Shown: positions 13,782 to 23,270 of the stretch, one piece after another
Position numbering within the stretch: the stretch's first letter is position 1
Layout: each line of letters opens with the position of its first letter
Origin: Flavobacterium branchiarum
GTDB taxonomy: Bacteria > Bacteroidota > Bacteroidia > Flavobacteriales > Flavobacteriaceae
Length of the DNA: 64,000 bases
Assembly: GCF_030409845.1 (NCBI RefSeq)
Contig: NZ_JAUFQQ010000005.1
Location: forward strand, 682,001 to 746,000
Direction of reading: 5' to 3'
Notes under the pieces: model-generated
The model's input: only the letters and a program-made list of their open reading frames with translations
What the model was told of the DNA's origin: nothing
The model's database searches: none
Program-made: the position numbers and the translations under genes

Positions 13782-16022
13782 ATGATTAGATTTTGCATAG
13801 CAAAATGTTTATTTGCATTCTTTATCCTCACAAATTGCTATTCAATGATGCTTCCGACAGTTCATTCAGTTGTGAATCAAAAAGAGGACACTTTAATAAA
13901 AACAAAAATTACCAATCTTCTAGCGCATGGAGCCGATTTCTTATATAAACCAGATAGTTATAAAAAAGATATGGACAGCGCACGTTTTAATTTTGATCGC
14001 GCTTCTGCCTTAAGCGATCGTATCAATAATGAGTCTCTTCAATATAAATGTCTGTTTTACTATGGAGAACTTTTGTTCGAAGAAAATAATTATCCCAAAG
14101 CAATAGAAAATTTTAAAAAGGTCATTGCTTATTATCAAAAAACAAAAGAATATATAAAAGAAGCCGATATATGGGAAAAACTCGGAAAAAGAATATTTTG
14201 GCAATTGCCTCGTGATTTTAAAAACTTCGAAAATTCTATAGACTGTTTTGATAAAGCAGCCAAAATTCACAAAGATTTGGGCGATCTTGAGCGTTACGCC
14301 TACTTGCGAAAATACAAAGCCGATGCCCATTTAAACCAAGGAAGACTGGATTTAGCCGAAAAGGAACTACTTGAAGTCGTATCGATTTATAAAAAAACCA
14401 GTTATAAAAATCTACACTACACTTATGATTTATTAGCAGATGTCTACCGACTAAAGGGAGATTTAGGCAAAAGTCTATATTACGCTCTTGCGTGCGTAAA
14501 AAGTATGGAGAGCAAGAAGGATTTCAGACAAGCTCCGGATTTTTATGAGCAGCTTGCAATTGCCTACAAAGATCTTGGCAAACATGATTTGAGTGCAGAA
14601 TTACTAACAAAAGCAATTTCTATTATAAAATCTAAAGAAGAATTAGATTATACCAATTTATATGCTTTTTCAGATTTATTGAGTAAAGAACTTATTGCGT
14701 TAAAAAAACCAAAAGAAGCTTTAAAACAGATACAGAAAATTATAAGAGAATATCCCCCACTAAAAGATACCGATAAGGCTATAATTTATGGTTCTCTGGC
14801 GTATTGTTATAATAAAAATAACCAAAGAAAACTGGCTGAAGCCAATTTTACAGAAATGGTTCATTTGTATGAAAAAAGCAATTCTATCCTGGATATAGAT
14901 TTATCTCAAGCCTATTTTGAGTTTGGAAAATTTTACGAAGAACATAAAAACTATGAAAAAGCGAAGCTTAATTTTCAGAAATCGCTTCATTTTCCAAAAG
15001 GAATTGTAGAACTTTCTCAGATAAAAGACGCCAATTTATATTTGTTTAAAATTGATTCTGCACAGGGAAATTATATTACTGCGATAAAATATTTTCAGAC
15101 CTACAAAGATTTGAATGATTCTATTTTTAATGAAAAAAAGAACAAGCAAATTGAAGAATTGCAAATTTTATACGGTCTTGAAAAGAAAGAAAAAGAATTT
15201 TCGACTCTAAAATTAAATATGGATGACGAAAAGCAAAAAACATTTCAGGCAGAAAACACTATAAAATTTGGTATTTGTATTGTTGTTTTTCTTGTAATAA
15301 GTATTTTTTTATTTTGGATTAGTTATCAATCTAAGAGAAAAAACAATAAGCTTTTAACGCTTCAAAAGAATGAGATCGATCAAAAAAATGAGGCGCTTCA
15401 AAAACTGGTTATAGAAAAAGAATCACTTATGCAGGAAATTCACCATAGGGTAAAGAATAATCTGCAAATTGTGATGAGTCTCTTAAATTCGCAGTCATCA
15501 ACTTTAAAAAATAAGGAAGCTTTTGATGCCATTCAAAAAAGCCAGCATAGATTGTATGCTATTTCTCTTTTGCACAAAAAATTATACAGAACAGATATCA
15601 TAAGAGAAATTGAAATGGAAAATTATATTAATGATTTACTGTATAATTTCCGGGATTCATTTGACATGCAGAATATCACTTTTGAAGCTCATCTTGATCC
15701 CTTATTTCTTGATGAAGCACAAGCTGTTTCTGTTGGTCTTATTTTGAACGAATCGATTACAAATGCCATAAAATATGGTTTTCCAAATAATAAAAAAGGA
15801 ACTATTTTTATCTCAATAGAAGCATTGGAAAACTTCAGGATAAAACTTCAAATCAGAGATACAGGAATCGGTTTCCCTAAAAAATACAATACTTCTGACA
15901 CTTTAGGCATCAACTTAATTACTGGTTTAACGCAACAAATCGATGGCGAAGTTTCATTTTTTAATGATAATGGCGCCGTTGTAAAAATTGAATTTGTAAA
16001 AAATAACATTACTCAAAAGTAA
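13782..16022 (+). CDS. TPR-containing sensor histidine kinase (HisKA_2 type)
   Basis: The protein has 746 residues. A signal peptide of about 25 residues precedes an extracytoplasmic array of TPR-like helices to about residue 450. Then come a coiled coil, a membrane helix (about 503-523, FGICIVVFLVISIFLF) and a HisKA_2 phosphoacceptor box EIHHRVKNNLQIVMSLL near 552. An ATPase domain with an N box (NESITNAIKYGF) and DTGIGF ends the protein. The kinase at 23990 has the same kinase type. No response regulator adjoins it. The likely partner is the NtrC-type regulator at 24992, by homology of the kinases; this is inference. A strong terminator follows the gene. Confidence 0.9.
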   Translation: MIRFCIAKCLFAFFILTNCYSMMLPTVHSVVNQKEDTLIKTKITNLLAHGADFLYKPDSYKKDMDSARFNFDRASALSDRINNESLQYKCLFYYGELLFEENNYPKAIENFKKVIAYYQKTKEYIKEADIWEKLGKRIFWQLPRDFKNFENSIDCFDKAAKIHKDLGDLERYAYLRKYKADAHLNQGRLDLAEKELLEVVSIYKKTSYKNLHYTYDLLADVYRLKGDLGKSLYYALACVKSMESKKDFRQAPDFYEQLAIAYKDLGKHDLSAELLTKAISIIKSKEELDYTNLYAFSDLLSKELIALKKPKEALKQIQKIIREYPPLKDTDKAIIYGSLAYCYNKNNQRKLAEANFTEMVHLYEKSNSILDIDLSQAYFEFGKFYEEHKNYEKAKLNFQKSLHFPKGIVELSQIKDANLYLFKIDSAQGNYITAIKYFQTYKDLNDSIFNEKKNKQIEELQILYGLEKKEKEFSTLKLNMDDEKQKTFQAENTIKFGICIVVFLVISIFLFWISYQSKRKNNKLLTLQKNEIDQKNEALQKLVIEKESLMQEIHHRVKNNLQIVMSLLNSQSSTLKNKEAFDAIQKSQHRLYAISLLHKKLYRTDIIREIEMENYINDLLYNFRDSFDMQNITFEAHLDPLFLDEAQAVSVGLILNESITNAIKYGFPNNKKGTIFISIEALENFRIKLQIRDTGIGFPKKYNTSDTLGINLITGLTQQIDGEVSFFNDNGAVVKIEFVKNNITQK

Positions 16023-16098
16023 AATTCCTTTATTGATTTCTTGTTTTCTCTATATACTCCAAGTGCTAAAGAGAAAATCTAATTTTTATTTAAAAAAA

Positions 16099-16145
16099 CA
16101 GGTCCGAGTAAGATTGAAAAATAATCTTACTCGGACCTACTTTTT
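16099..16145 (+). terminator. Strong rho-independent terminator
   Basis: AGGTCCGAGTAAGATT and AATCTTACTCGGACCT make a perfect 16-bp stem around a 7-base loop, followed by a T run. It closes the kinase gene before the detoxification cluster. Confidence 0.85.
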
Positions 16146-16207
16146 GGTTACAGATTAAATAATCAATTTTCTAAATTTCCTCAATTCTCATTAGGTGAGT
16201 AATAAAT

Positions 16208-16223
16208 TTACGACATATCGTAA
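16208..16223. promoter_or_regulatory. TACGA-N4-TCGTA palindrome (activator-site candidate)
   Basis: TTACGACATATCGTAA, a perfect dyad of 6-bp arms with 4-base spacer, 175 bases upstream of the gene at 16383. A near-identical palindrome lies 209 bases upstream of the gene at 30235. Two sigma-54 activators are encoded nearby. Confidence 0.5.
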
Positions 16224-16290
16224 CGAAAAACCATTTCCAAAATTTACAAAATCCTTATAAACAAAGGCATCAGCATAAAGGCATGTTATT

Positions 16291-16306
16291 TGGCTAATGT
16301 CCTGCG
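16291..16306 (+). promoter_or_regulatory. Sigma-54 type -24/-12 promoter candidate
   Basis: TGGCTAATGTCCTGCG has GG and GC at exactly the spacing of a -24/-12 promoter (consensus TGGCAC-N5-TTGCW), and lies downstream of the palindrome at 16208, as an enhancer-promoter pair should. The match outside the two key dinucleotides is only fair. Confidence 0.45.
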
Positions 16307-16382
16307 ATGCGCTCCAATAGAAAGAAGCAGAATAAGGAAAAAAATGAAATAAAACTTAATCAATAATTTAAAACCATAACAG

Positions 16383-17201
16383 ATGAGTACAATTACAGTA
16401 AAAGATGGAACAGCGATTTATTACAAAGACTGGGGAACAGGACAACCAATAGTTTTTCACCACGGATGGCCATTATCTAGTGATGATTGGGATGCACAAA
16501 TGATGTTTTTCTTAAAACAAGGTTACAGAGTTATTGCGCACGATCGCCGCGGACACGGACGTTCAGGACAAAGTTCTGAAGGAAACAATATGGATACGTA
16601 CGCTGCAGACGTAGCTGCATTGACAGAAGCACTTGACCTTAAAGATGCTATACACGTAGGACACTCTACTGGAGGTGGCGAAGTAATTCGTTACGCTGCA
16701 AAACATGGAAAAGGGCGTATTGCAAAAGCAGTAATTATCAGCGCTGTTACACCAATTATGATTCAGAATGAATCAAATCCAGAAGGTGTTCCATTATCTG
16801 TCTTTGACGAAATCAGACAAGGAACTGGATTTAACAGAGCACAATATTTTTACGATTTCCCGATTCCGTTTTACGGATGGAACCGCGAAGGGCAAACAAT
16901 TAAAGAAGGAATTAAACACAATTGGTGGCGTCAAGGAATGATGGGTTCCGTTTTGGCTCATTATGAAGGTATTAAAGCATTCTCTGAATCCGATTTTACA
17001 GAAGATCTTAAAAGTTTGGATATTCCAGTTTTGGTTTTACATGGAGAAGACGATCAAATCGTACCATTCGGACAAGCTCCAAGAGCTGCAGCACTTTTGA
17101 AAAATGGAAAATTGATTGCTTATCCTGGATTTCCTCACGGTATGCCAACAACAGAAGCAGAAACAATTAATAAAGATATTTTAGAATTTATTAAGGCGTA
17201 A
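16383..17201 (+). CDS. Chloroperoxidase-like alpha/beta hydrolase
   Basis: The protein has 272 residues, the usual length for the non-haem chloroperoxidase/arylesterase group. The oxyanion-loop motif HHGWPLS is near residue 26, the nucleophile elbow GHSTGG places Ser95, an acid is in HGEDDQIVPF and the catalytic His is in FPHGMPT. These enzymes hydrolyse esters and in peracid-forming members can halogenate. No signal peptide. First enzyme of a long co-directional run that includes an isochorismatase-like hydrolase, Dps and DoxX, suggesting detoxification or oxidative stress. A palindrome and a sigma-54-like promoter precede it. Confidence 0.9.
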   Translation: MSTITVKDGTAIYYKDWGTGQPIVFHHGWPLSSDDWDAQMMFFLKQGYRVIAHDRRGHGRSGQSSEGNNMDTYAADVAALTEALDLKDAIHVGHSTGGGEVIRYAAKHGKGRIAKAVIISAVTPIMIQNESNPEGVPLSVFDEIRQGTGFNRAQYFYDFPIPFYGWNREGQTIKEGIKHNWWRQGMMGSVLAHYEGIKAFSESDFTEDLKSLDIPVLVLHGEDDQIVPFGQAPRAAALLKNGKLIAYPGFPHGMPTTEAETINKDILEFIKA

Positions 17202-17313
17202 TCTGATAGTCATTAATTGACAAAACTGCCTGTTATCAGTTCGCTTTTTCAGGTAGTTTAAAATAACTTTTTATGTGTTTAATACAATAACCCATAGTTT
17301 TTAAATTTAAAAT

Positions 17314-17382
17314 AAAGGTATTTCATTCGTAGGTACACATAGCTATGTGTGAAAAACGAGTTTCTTTCAAATACCTTTTTAA
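17314..17382 (+). other. Nested palindromic element (structured RNA or terminator)
   Basis: Outer arms AAGGTATTT and AAATACCTT enclose ACACATAGCTATGTGT (17335-17350), a perfect 16-bp palindrome, with further short complementary stretches between (CGT/ACG). The 3' arm runs into a T run, so it may act as a terminator between the two hydrolase genes. No known RNA family is recognised. Confidence 0.5.
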
Positions 17383-17477
17383 GAAAAAAAATCTATGTCG
17401 CTGGGTGTTGAACATACAAACATCAAAGCCTTAAAATTTACAGGCTAAACTAATAATAACTTTTAAAAATAAATAAA

Positions 17478-18110
17478 ATGAAACCTGCTACAAACTTATT
17501 AACCCCAGACAATCACACATTAGTATTAATTGACTTTGAAGGTCAGATGGCTTTTGCTACGAGTAACATTTCTTTGAGTGAATTGCGAACTAATGTTGCT
17601 ATAATCGCTGGTGCCTCTAAAATTTTTAACGTTGCAACAGTTGTAACAACAGTTGCGGAAGAAAGTTTTTCTGGTCCAGTTTTTCCAGAATTAGAAGAGT
17701 TTTATCCAATTGCAACTTCAGGATATATTGATCGTACGACAATGAATACCTGGGAAGATGAAATTGCGTACAAAGCTATTACAGGAAAAAACAAGAGAAA
17801 ATTAGTTCTTGCCGGTTTATGGACAGGTGTTTGCATCGTTGGACCAGCTTTATCTGCAATCGAAGAAGGTTACGAAGTTTACGTAATTACAGATGCCTGC
17901 GGTGATGTAAGTGCAGAAGCTCACGAACGTGCGGTACAAAGAATGATTCAGGTTGGGGCGCAACCGATAACTTCAATTCAGTATTTATTAGAATTACAAA
18001 GAGACTGGGCTCGTGAAGAAACCTATGTTCCGGTAACGAACTTAATGAAGAAATATGGTGGTTCGTATGGTTTAGGAATTCACTATGCTCATAATATGTT
18101 GAAACACTAA
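17478..18110 (+). CDS. Isochorismatase-like (cysteine) hydrolase
   Basis: The protein has 210 residues. It has the family's nucleophile region LAGLWTGVCIV with the catalytic Cys near residue 125, the early acid in VLIDFEGQM and a cis-peptide-type stretch downstream. It is closest in pattern to YcaC-like hydrolases of unknown substrate. No signal peptide. The gene begins 276 bases after the chloroperoxidase-like gene, separated by a palindromic element that may attenuate transcription. Confidence 0.85.
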   Translation: MKPATNLLTPDNHTLVLIDFEGQMAFATSNISLSELRTNVAIIAGASKIFNVATVVTTVAEESFSGPVFPELEEFYPIATSGYIDRTTMNTWEDEIAYKAITGKNKRKLVLAGLWTGVCIVGPALSAIEEGYEVYVITDACGDVSAEAHERAVQRMIQVGAQPITSIQYLLELQRDWAREETYVPVTNLMKKYGGSYGLGIHYAHNMLKH

Positions 18111-18204
18111 TTCAATGTCAATGTCAAACTTGAAACCTGACACGAGCCTTTAGCCAAATTGGCGAAGCAAACAAAACTAAACAATCCTTTTACGCTTCAT
18201 TATA

Positions 18205-19590
18205 TTGAAATCAACAAAAATCATATCGGATAACGTCAAGTTACTTTTTCTTTTTCTCTTTTTAGGAAGTAGTGTATCGGCTCAAAATTTTAAGCTTTTA
18301 CGTTATGATGAAAATTACGAATCGTTAAAAGATTCGGCTAATAATTTTTACGAGAAATTAAAATTTATTCCCTTAAATCAAGAGAAAGATTTTTACTTGT
18401 CTTTTGGAGGCGAAGCACGATATGAATACGTTGATTTCAATAATGAAGATTGGGGACGATTAAATATTGGCAACAACAATTTTCTTTTGCAGCGCTATGA
18501 TCTACATGCCGATATACATTTAGGAAAAAAATTTAGAGTATTTACTCAATTAAGAAGCGCCTTACAAGACGGAAGAATAAACGGTCCGAGAGGAATTGAC
18601 GAAGATCAATTTAATGTTCAAAATCTTTTTTTGGATGTTAATGTTTGGCAGAAAGAAGATAAAAAACTGATTGTTCGTGCCGGAAGACAAGAACTAGATT
18701 ACGGTTCCGGAAGATTGATTTCGGTAAGAGAAGGTCCAAATGCGAGATTATATTTTACAGGAGGAAAAATTATGTTCTCTTCTGCCCGATTATCGATTGA
18801 CGCATTTGCAATGATGGCCGATACAATTTATCCTGGAGCTTTTGATAATAAAATGTCAAAACAGCTTAATCTCTGGGGAGCATATTCTAAAATAATTTTT
18901 CCAAAAGCTGGAAATCTGGATCTATATTACCTCGGAATCAAAAGAAATGCATCGCTTTTTGAACAAGGAATTGCTCCAGAAAAAAGACATACTATAGGTT
19001 CAAGATTTTGGAAATACGGTGGTGGTTTTATTTACAATCTCGAAGCGGCATATCAATTCGGAAGTTTTGGTTCTGGAAAAATAAATGCCTGGACAGCCTC
19101 GGCAGATTTGGGATATTCATTCGAAAACATCAAATTAAAACCGACGATAAATCTTCGAAACGATTATATTTCAGGAGATCAAAACAAAAACAGCGAAAAC
19201 CTGCAAACGTTCAATCCGCTTTATCCAAAAGGAGGTTATTTTGGTTTTAGTCCACAAGTTGGGCCGGTAAACCTTATCGATATTCATCCGTACGCCACAA
19301 TGGATTTATTACCAACGCTGAAGATGCAGATCGATGTGGTATTTAACTGGCGATTCTCAACACATGATGGGGTTTACAGACCAAGCGGCTCGCTAAATCT
19401 TCCCGGAAGTACATCGGACGAAAGTTATATAGGAACAGCTTATCTAGCCAATTTTACTTATAGTGTAAATAAATATATATCTGTCGTAAGCGGGATTCAA
19501 TACTTTAAAACTGGCGCATTTATCAACGACATCATTCCAAATTCTAAAGACGGCGTTTTCTTTAATGCACGACTTGGCATTAAATTTTAA
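18205..19590 (+). CDS. Outer-membrane porin of the alginate-export family
   Basis: The start is TTG at 18205, because no ATG precedes the signal peptide (LLFLFLFLGSSVSAQ). The mature part of about 430 residues is beta-strand rich and ends in KF, as expected for an outer-membrane barrel. The recurring patterns YEYVDFNNEDWG, VRAGRQELDYGSGRLI and LQRYDLHADI resemble the alginate-export (AlgE-like) porin family, which in Bacteroidetes is widespread and not tied to alginate. Function: diffusion channel, substrate unknown. Lies in the detoxification run. Confidence 0.8.
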   Translation: MKSTKIISDNVKLLFLFLFLGSSVSAQNFKLLRYDENYESLKDSANNFYEKLKFIPLNQEKDFYLSFGGEARYEYVDFNNEDWGRLNIGNNNFLLQRYDLHADIHLGKKFRVFTQLRSALQDGRINGPRGIDEDQFNVQNLFLDVNVWQKEDKKLIVRAGRQELDYGSGRLISVREGPNARLYFTGGKIMFSSARLSIDAFAMMADTIYPGAFDNKMSKQLNLWGAYSKIIFPKAGNLDLYYLGIKRNASLFEQGIAPEKRHTIGSRFWKYGGGFIYNLEAAYQFGSFGSGKINAWTASADLGYSFENIKLKPTINLRNDYISGDQNKNSENLQTFNPLYPKGGYFGFSPQVGPVNLIDIHPYATMDLLPTLKMQIDVVFNWRFSTHDGVYRPSGSLNLPGSTSDESYIGTAYLANFTYSVNKYISVVSGIQYFKTGAFINDIIPNSKDGVFFNARLGIKF

Positions 19591-19722
19591 AAACATAAAA
19601 ATACATTCTGAATAAATCAAAACGCGGATAAAATGTTTTCACGATAGCAAATCTGCGTCTGTTTCGTCAAAATCTACGTTACTCTGTATTAAGAAAAATA
19701 AACATCAACTAAAATTATAAAT

Positions 19723-20454
19723 ATGAAAAAATTAGTCATTTTAAAAAAACATACAATTAGAGAAGTAACTCTAATTCTTCTACTATTCGCAGGAATAACC
19801 AATACTGCTTTTGCACAAACCGCGGCACTTGGTTCAACTATAACCTGGGGGAAAGTAGACGGCGTTGCTATAAACGGATTGGTTCAAGGACCCTCTTCTG
19901 CAAAAGCTGAATTACAAGTTGCTTGCGTTTTTGAATATACTGAAGGTGATATCTTTAACCCTCCTGCTCTTCCTGCAAACCTAAACGGTATGATTCATCT
20001 TGATGAGGCTTTAAAAGGTATTATTACCGAATTACGCAAAAGCGGAAAATTTACAGCACATTCATTAGAAACTTTATTGATTACACCTCCAAAAGGAACT
20101 TTAGCCGCAAAAAAACTATTACTTATTGGTTTAGGCGATCGTACAAAATTCACTCCTGATTTAATGATCAGCGTAGGAAGCACAGCCATGCGCGAAGCTT
20201 TACGTTTGGGTGTAACCAATTATTCGTTTGCGAGCGATATTAAAGATGCAGGAATTGATTCTCCAACTGCTTTGGTTGCCAAAAATGTAGTTTTAGGTTC
20301 TTTTGAAGCCTACAGAGTACAAAACTATTTGAAAGATAAAAAATTATCTGACAATAAACCTTTAACCAAAATTATTCTGCTAGCCGGCCCAGCATTTTAC
20401 AATGTTGCAGGCGAAGGAATTAAAGAAGCAATCACAAAACTTAATTCTAAATAA
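19723..20454 (+). CDS. Exported stand-alone M17 peptidase N-terminal domain
   Basis: The protein has 243 residues. A signal peptide (about residues 1-32, ending in AFAQ) is followed by a domain like the N-terminal, non-catalytic domain of leucyl aminopeptidases (M17): LAAKKLLLIGLGDR and the TPDLMISVGSTAMREA helix. The metal-binding catalytic half is absent; the stop codon follows a complete-looking domain. The protein therefore cannot be a peptidase. Such stand-alone domains have no assigned function. Nine bases upstream of the next gene, so co-transcribed with it. Confidence 0.75.
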   Translation: MKKLVILKKHTIREVTLILLLFAGITNTAFAQTAALGSTITWGKVDGVAINGLVQGPSSAKAELQVACVFEYTEGDIFNPPALPANLNGMIHLDEALKGIITELRKSGKFTAHSLETLLITPPKGTLAAKKLLLIGLGDRTKFTPDLMISVGSTAMREALRLGVTNYSFASDIKDAGIDSPTALVAKNVVLGSFEAYRVQNYLKDKKLSDNKPLTKIILLAGPAFYNVAGEGIKEAITKLNSK

Positions 20455-20462
20455 TAGAAGCT

Positions 20463-22349
20463 ATGAAAGCAGATCTAATTTTATTCAACGGAAAAATTCA
20501 TAGTTTCAATGCCGAAACACCGAATGTTACAGCAGTTGCAATTAAAGATGGAAAATTTATTGCCGTTGGAAACGACAGTGACATCATGACTTTTGCTTCA
20601 GAGGAAACGAAAACAATCGATCTTTTGAACCGAAGAGTAGTTCCTGGAATCAACGATTCTCACATCCACTTAATTCGTGGGGGACTAAACTATAATTTAG
20701 AATTACGTTGGGACGGCGTTCCTTCGCTTGCCGATGCGCTCAGAATGCTGAAAGAACAAGTAGATCGCACGCCAAGTCCGCAATGGGTTCGTGTGGTGGG
20801 CGGTTGGTCAGAGTTTCAGTTTGCAGAACGAAGAATGCCGACTTTAGAAGAAATTAATGTGATTGCTCCAGATACTCCTGTTTTTATTCTGCATTTATAC
20901 GACAGAGCAATCATGAACAGAGCCGCTTTGAGAGCAGTTGGCTACAACAAAAATACGCCTGCACCTCCAGGCGGACAAATCGAAAGAGATTCTAACGGAG
21001 AACCTACAGGACTTATTATTGCCACACCAAATGCGATGATTTTATATTCGACTTTGGCAAAAGGCCCAACACTTTCATATGAACATCAGATCAATTCAAC
21101 ACGTCATTTTATGAAAGAATTAAACCGTTTCGGAATCACAAGTGTAATTGATGCCGGCGGTGGTTTTCAGAATTTTCCAGACGATTATAAAGTGGTAAAT
21201 GAATTGAATGAAAAGAAACAACTTACCGTTAGAATCGCTTACAATCTTTTCACACAAAAACCAAAACATGAGTTTGAAGATTTCTCAGATTGGATTGATT
21301 CTGTAAAATTATATCAGGGCGATGATATGTACCGCCATAATGGTGCGGGCGAAATGCTAGTTTTTTCAGCCGCAGATTTTGAAGATTTTTTACAACCAAG
21401 ACCCGATTTACCGGAAAACATGGAGGCCGAATTGGAAAAAGTAGTTCGCCTATTGGTTGAAAATCGCTGGCCGTTTAGACTTCACGCAACCTATAACGAA
21501 AGCATTACAAGATTTCTGAATGTCTTCGAAAAAATAAATCAGGAAATTCCATTTAACGGATTACCATGGATTTTTGACCACGCCGAAACAATTGACGAAA
21601 GAAATATTGAACGCGTAAAAAATCTTGGTGGCGGTATCGCTGTACAAAGTAGGATGGCATACCAAGGCGAATATTTCACCGATCGTTACGGCGCAAAAGC
21701 AGCAGAAAACACACCGCCAATCAAAAAAATGATTGAAATGGAAGTTCCCGTTGGTGCGGGTTCAGACGCTACACGTGTAAGCAGTTATAATCCGTGGGTT
21801 TCTATGTATTGGATGACGGTTGGGAAAACTGTTGGAGGTTTGCAATTGTATAATGAAACAAGATTGAACAGACAAACTGCCTTAGAATTGTACACCAGAG
21901 GAAGCGCCTGGTTTTCGCAGGAACAAAACAAAAAAGGAGATATTAAAACCGGAATGTTTGCTGATTTAGTGGTTTTAGACCGCGATTATTTTGCTATTGA
22001 CGATGAAGATATTAAAAAAATTGAAGCTGATTTAACGATTGTCGACGGGAAAATCGTATACGCCAATGGCGATTTTTCTACGTTTTCTCCACCTCATATT
22101 CCAATTCTACCAGACTGGTCGCCGACTAATATTTACAACGGATATCCAGCGAGAAATAGTTTTCAAAGTGCAATTGAGAAAAATTCAAAGACAACGGAAA
22201 AACCAAGTCTGACTTCTCAAATACACAGTTGTAGCGGCAGTTGCGATGTACATGCGCATAGTCACGATGTTGCGAGAATGAGCAATGTTCCTGTCAATAA
22301 TTATAACGCATTTTGGGGTGCTCTTGGGTGCTCTTGTTTTGCTTTTTAA
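20463..22349 (+). CDS. YtcJ-like amidohydrolase with Cys/His-rich tail
   Basis: The protein has 628 residues. Amidohydrolase family 3 landmarks are present: DSHIHL near residue 67 (metal-binding HxH), NGEPTGL, DAGGG, WIFDHAE and GAGSDATRVSSYNP. These enzymes hydrolyse amide or ester bonds with a metal centre. The last 45 residues form an unusual tail rich in Cys and His (SCSGSCDVHAHSHD, then GCSCF), probably a metal or redox site not found in typical relatives. No signal peptide. Its neighbours 9-13 bases away suggest one operon with the M17-like domain, DoxX and Dps. Confidence 0.85.
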   Translation: MKADLILFNGKIHSFNAETPNVTAVAIKDGKFIAVGNDSDIMTFASEETKTIDLLNRRVVPGINDSHIHLIRGGLNYNLELRWDGVPSLADALRMLKEQVDRTPSPQWVRVVGGWSEFQFAERRMPTLEEINVIAPDTPVFILHLYDRAIMNRAALRAVGYNKNTPAPPGGQIERDSNGEPTGLIIATPNAMILYSTLAKGPTLSYEHQINSTRHFMKELNRFGITSVIDAGGGFQNFPDDYKVVNELNEKKQLTVRIAYNLFTQKPKHEFEDFSDWIDSVKLYQGDDMYRHNGAGEMLVFSAADFEDFLQPRPDLPENMEAELEKVVRLLVENRWPFRLHATYNESITRFLNVFEKINQEIPFNGLPWIFDHAETIDERNIERVKNLGGGIAVQSRMAYQGEYFTDRYGAKAAENTPPIKKMIEMEVPVGAGSDATRVSSYNPWVSMYWMTVGKTVGGLQLYNETRLNRQTALELYTRGSAWFSQEQNKKGDIKTGMFADLVVLDRDYFAIDDEDIKKIEADLTIVDGKIVYANGDFSTFSPPHIPILPDWSPTNIYNGYPARNSFQSAIEKNSKTTEKPSLTSQIHSCSGSCDVHAHSHDVARMSNVPVNNYNAFWGALGCSCFAF

Positions 22350-22361
22350 AAAATAAATGTA

Positions 22362-22790
22362 ATGATAGATATTATAAAACAAATTCTGAACTCTGATTTA
22401 GGAAGTTCATTCAACAATATAGCTCTTTTGATTTTCAGAGTTTTATTAGCCTTTGAGCTTTTTAGAGTTCACGGTATGAAAAAATTCAGAGTTGAAAACG
22501 GACAAAAAGAACAGGTTCCGAATCCGTTACATCTTCCAGAAAAACTAAACGATTTGATTGCGATATTCTCCGATACTATAGTTCCGTTTTTTATTATTCT
22601 CGGACTTGGAACTCGCTTGGCTGTTTTACCAACAATTGGCGTAACTGCCGTTGGTTATTTTGTAGTGCACCGAAAAGACTCTCTCGAAGTACGCGACGTT
22701 CCCTATATGTACACTTTATCCTTATTACTTATTTTGGCACTTGGTGCAGGAAAATATTCACTTGATTATTATTTATTAAACCTAATTTAA
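22362..22790 (+). CDS. DoxX-family membrane protein
   Basis: The protein has 142 residues and four membrane helices, with the DoxX-type first helix (IALLIFRVLLAFELFRVHGMKKF) and a loop proline-rich region. DoxX-like proteins are linked to thiol or sulphur-compound metabolism and oxidative stress. Three bases separate it from the Dps gene. Confidence 0.8.
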   Translation: MIDIIKQILNSDLGSSFNNIALLIFRVLLAFELFRVHGMKKFRVENGQKEQVPNPLHLPEKLNDLIAIFSDTIVPFFIILGLGTRLAVLPTIGVTAVGYFVVHRKDSLEVRDVPYMYTLSLLLILALGAGKYSLDYYLLNLI

Positions 22791-22792
22791 AA

Positions 22793-23266
22793 ATGAAAGC
22801 AAACATCGGAATCAAACAGGAAAACCTATCAAAAGTCGTAGAGATTTTATCTAAAATTCTTGCAGACGAATTTGTTCTTTATACCAAATCAAAAAGGGCG
22901 CATTGGAATGTTGAAGGACCTGATTTTTACAACAAACATCTTTTTTTTGAACAGCAATATGATGCTATTGATGAAATTGTAGATACTGTTGCAGAAAGAA
23001 TTCGCTCTCTAGGACATTATGCTCCTGCAACGCTAAAAAATTTCTTAGCGCTAACACATCTTTCTGAAGAATTACACGAAAAAAATGACGCAAACGGCTT
23101 TATTAAAGAGCTGCTTATCGATCACGAAAGTATTATTATTTTCCTTCGTGAAAACATCAATTTTATCGCTAATGATTTACAAGATGCTGGAACTAGTGAT
23201 TACATAACGAGCCTTGTCGAAACTCACGAAAAAATGGCGTGGATGCTTCGCGCTCACTTAAATTAA
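22793..23266 (+). CDS. dps: Dps-type DNA-protecting ferritin
   Basis: The protein has 157 residues, the usual Dps length. It has the ferroxidase-region signatures KRAHWNVEGPDFYNKHLFFEQQYDAIDEIVDTVAERIRSLG (seen only in part here as separate motifs HWNV, HLFFEQQYD and DEIVDTVAERIRSLG). Dps oxidises Fe(II) with peroxide and stores it in a 12-subunit shell, protecting DNA. It is translated directly after the DoxX gene and before the DUF1275 gene (gap of 4 bases). The gene name is by family. Confidence 0.9.
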   Translation: MKANIGIKQENLSKVVEILSKILADEFVLYTKSKRAHWNVEGPDFYNKHLFFEQQYDAIDEIVDTVAERIRSLGHYAPATLKNFLALTHLSEELHEKNDANGFIKELLIDHESIIIFLRENINFIANDLQDAGTSDYITSLVETHEKMAWMLRAHLN

Positions 23267-23270
23267 TATT

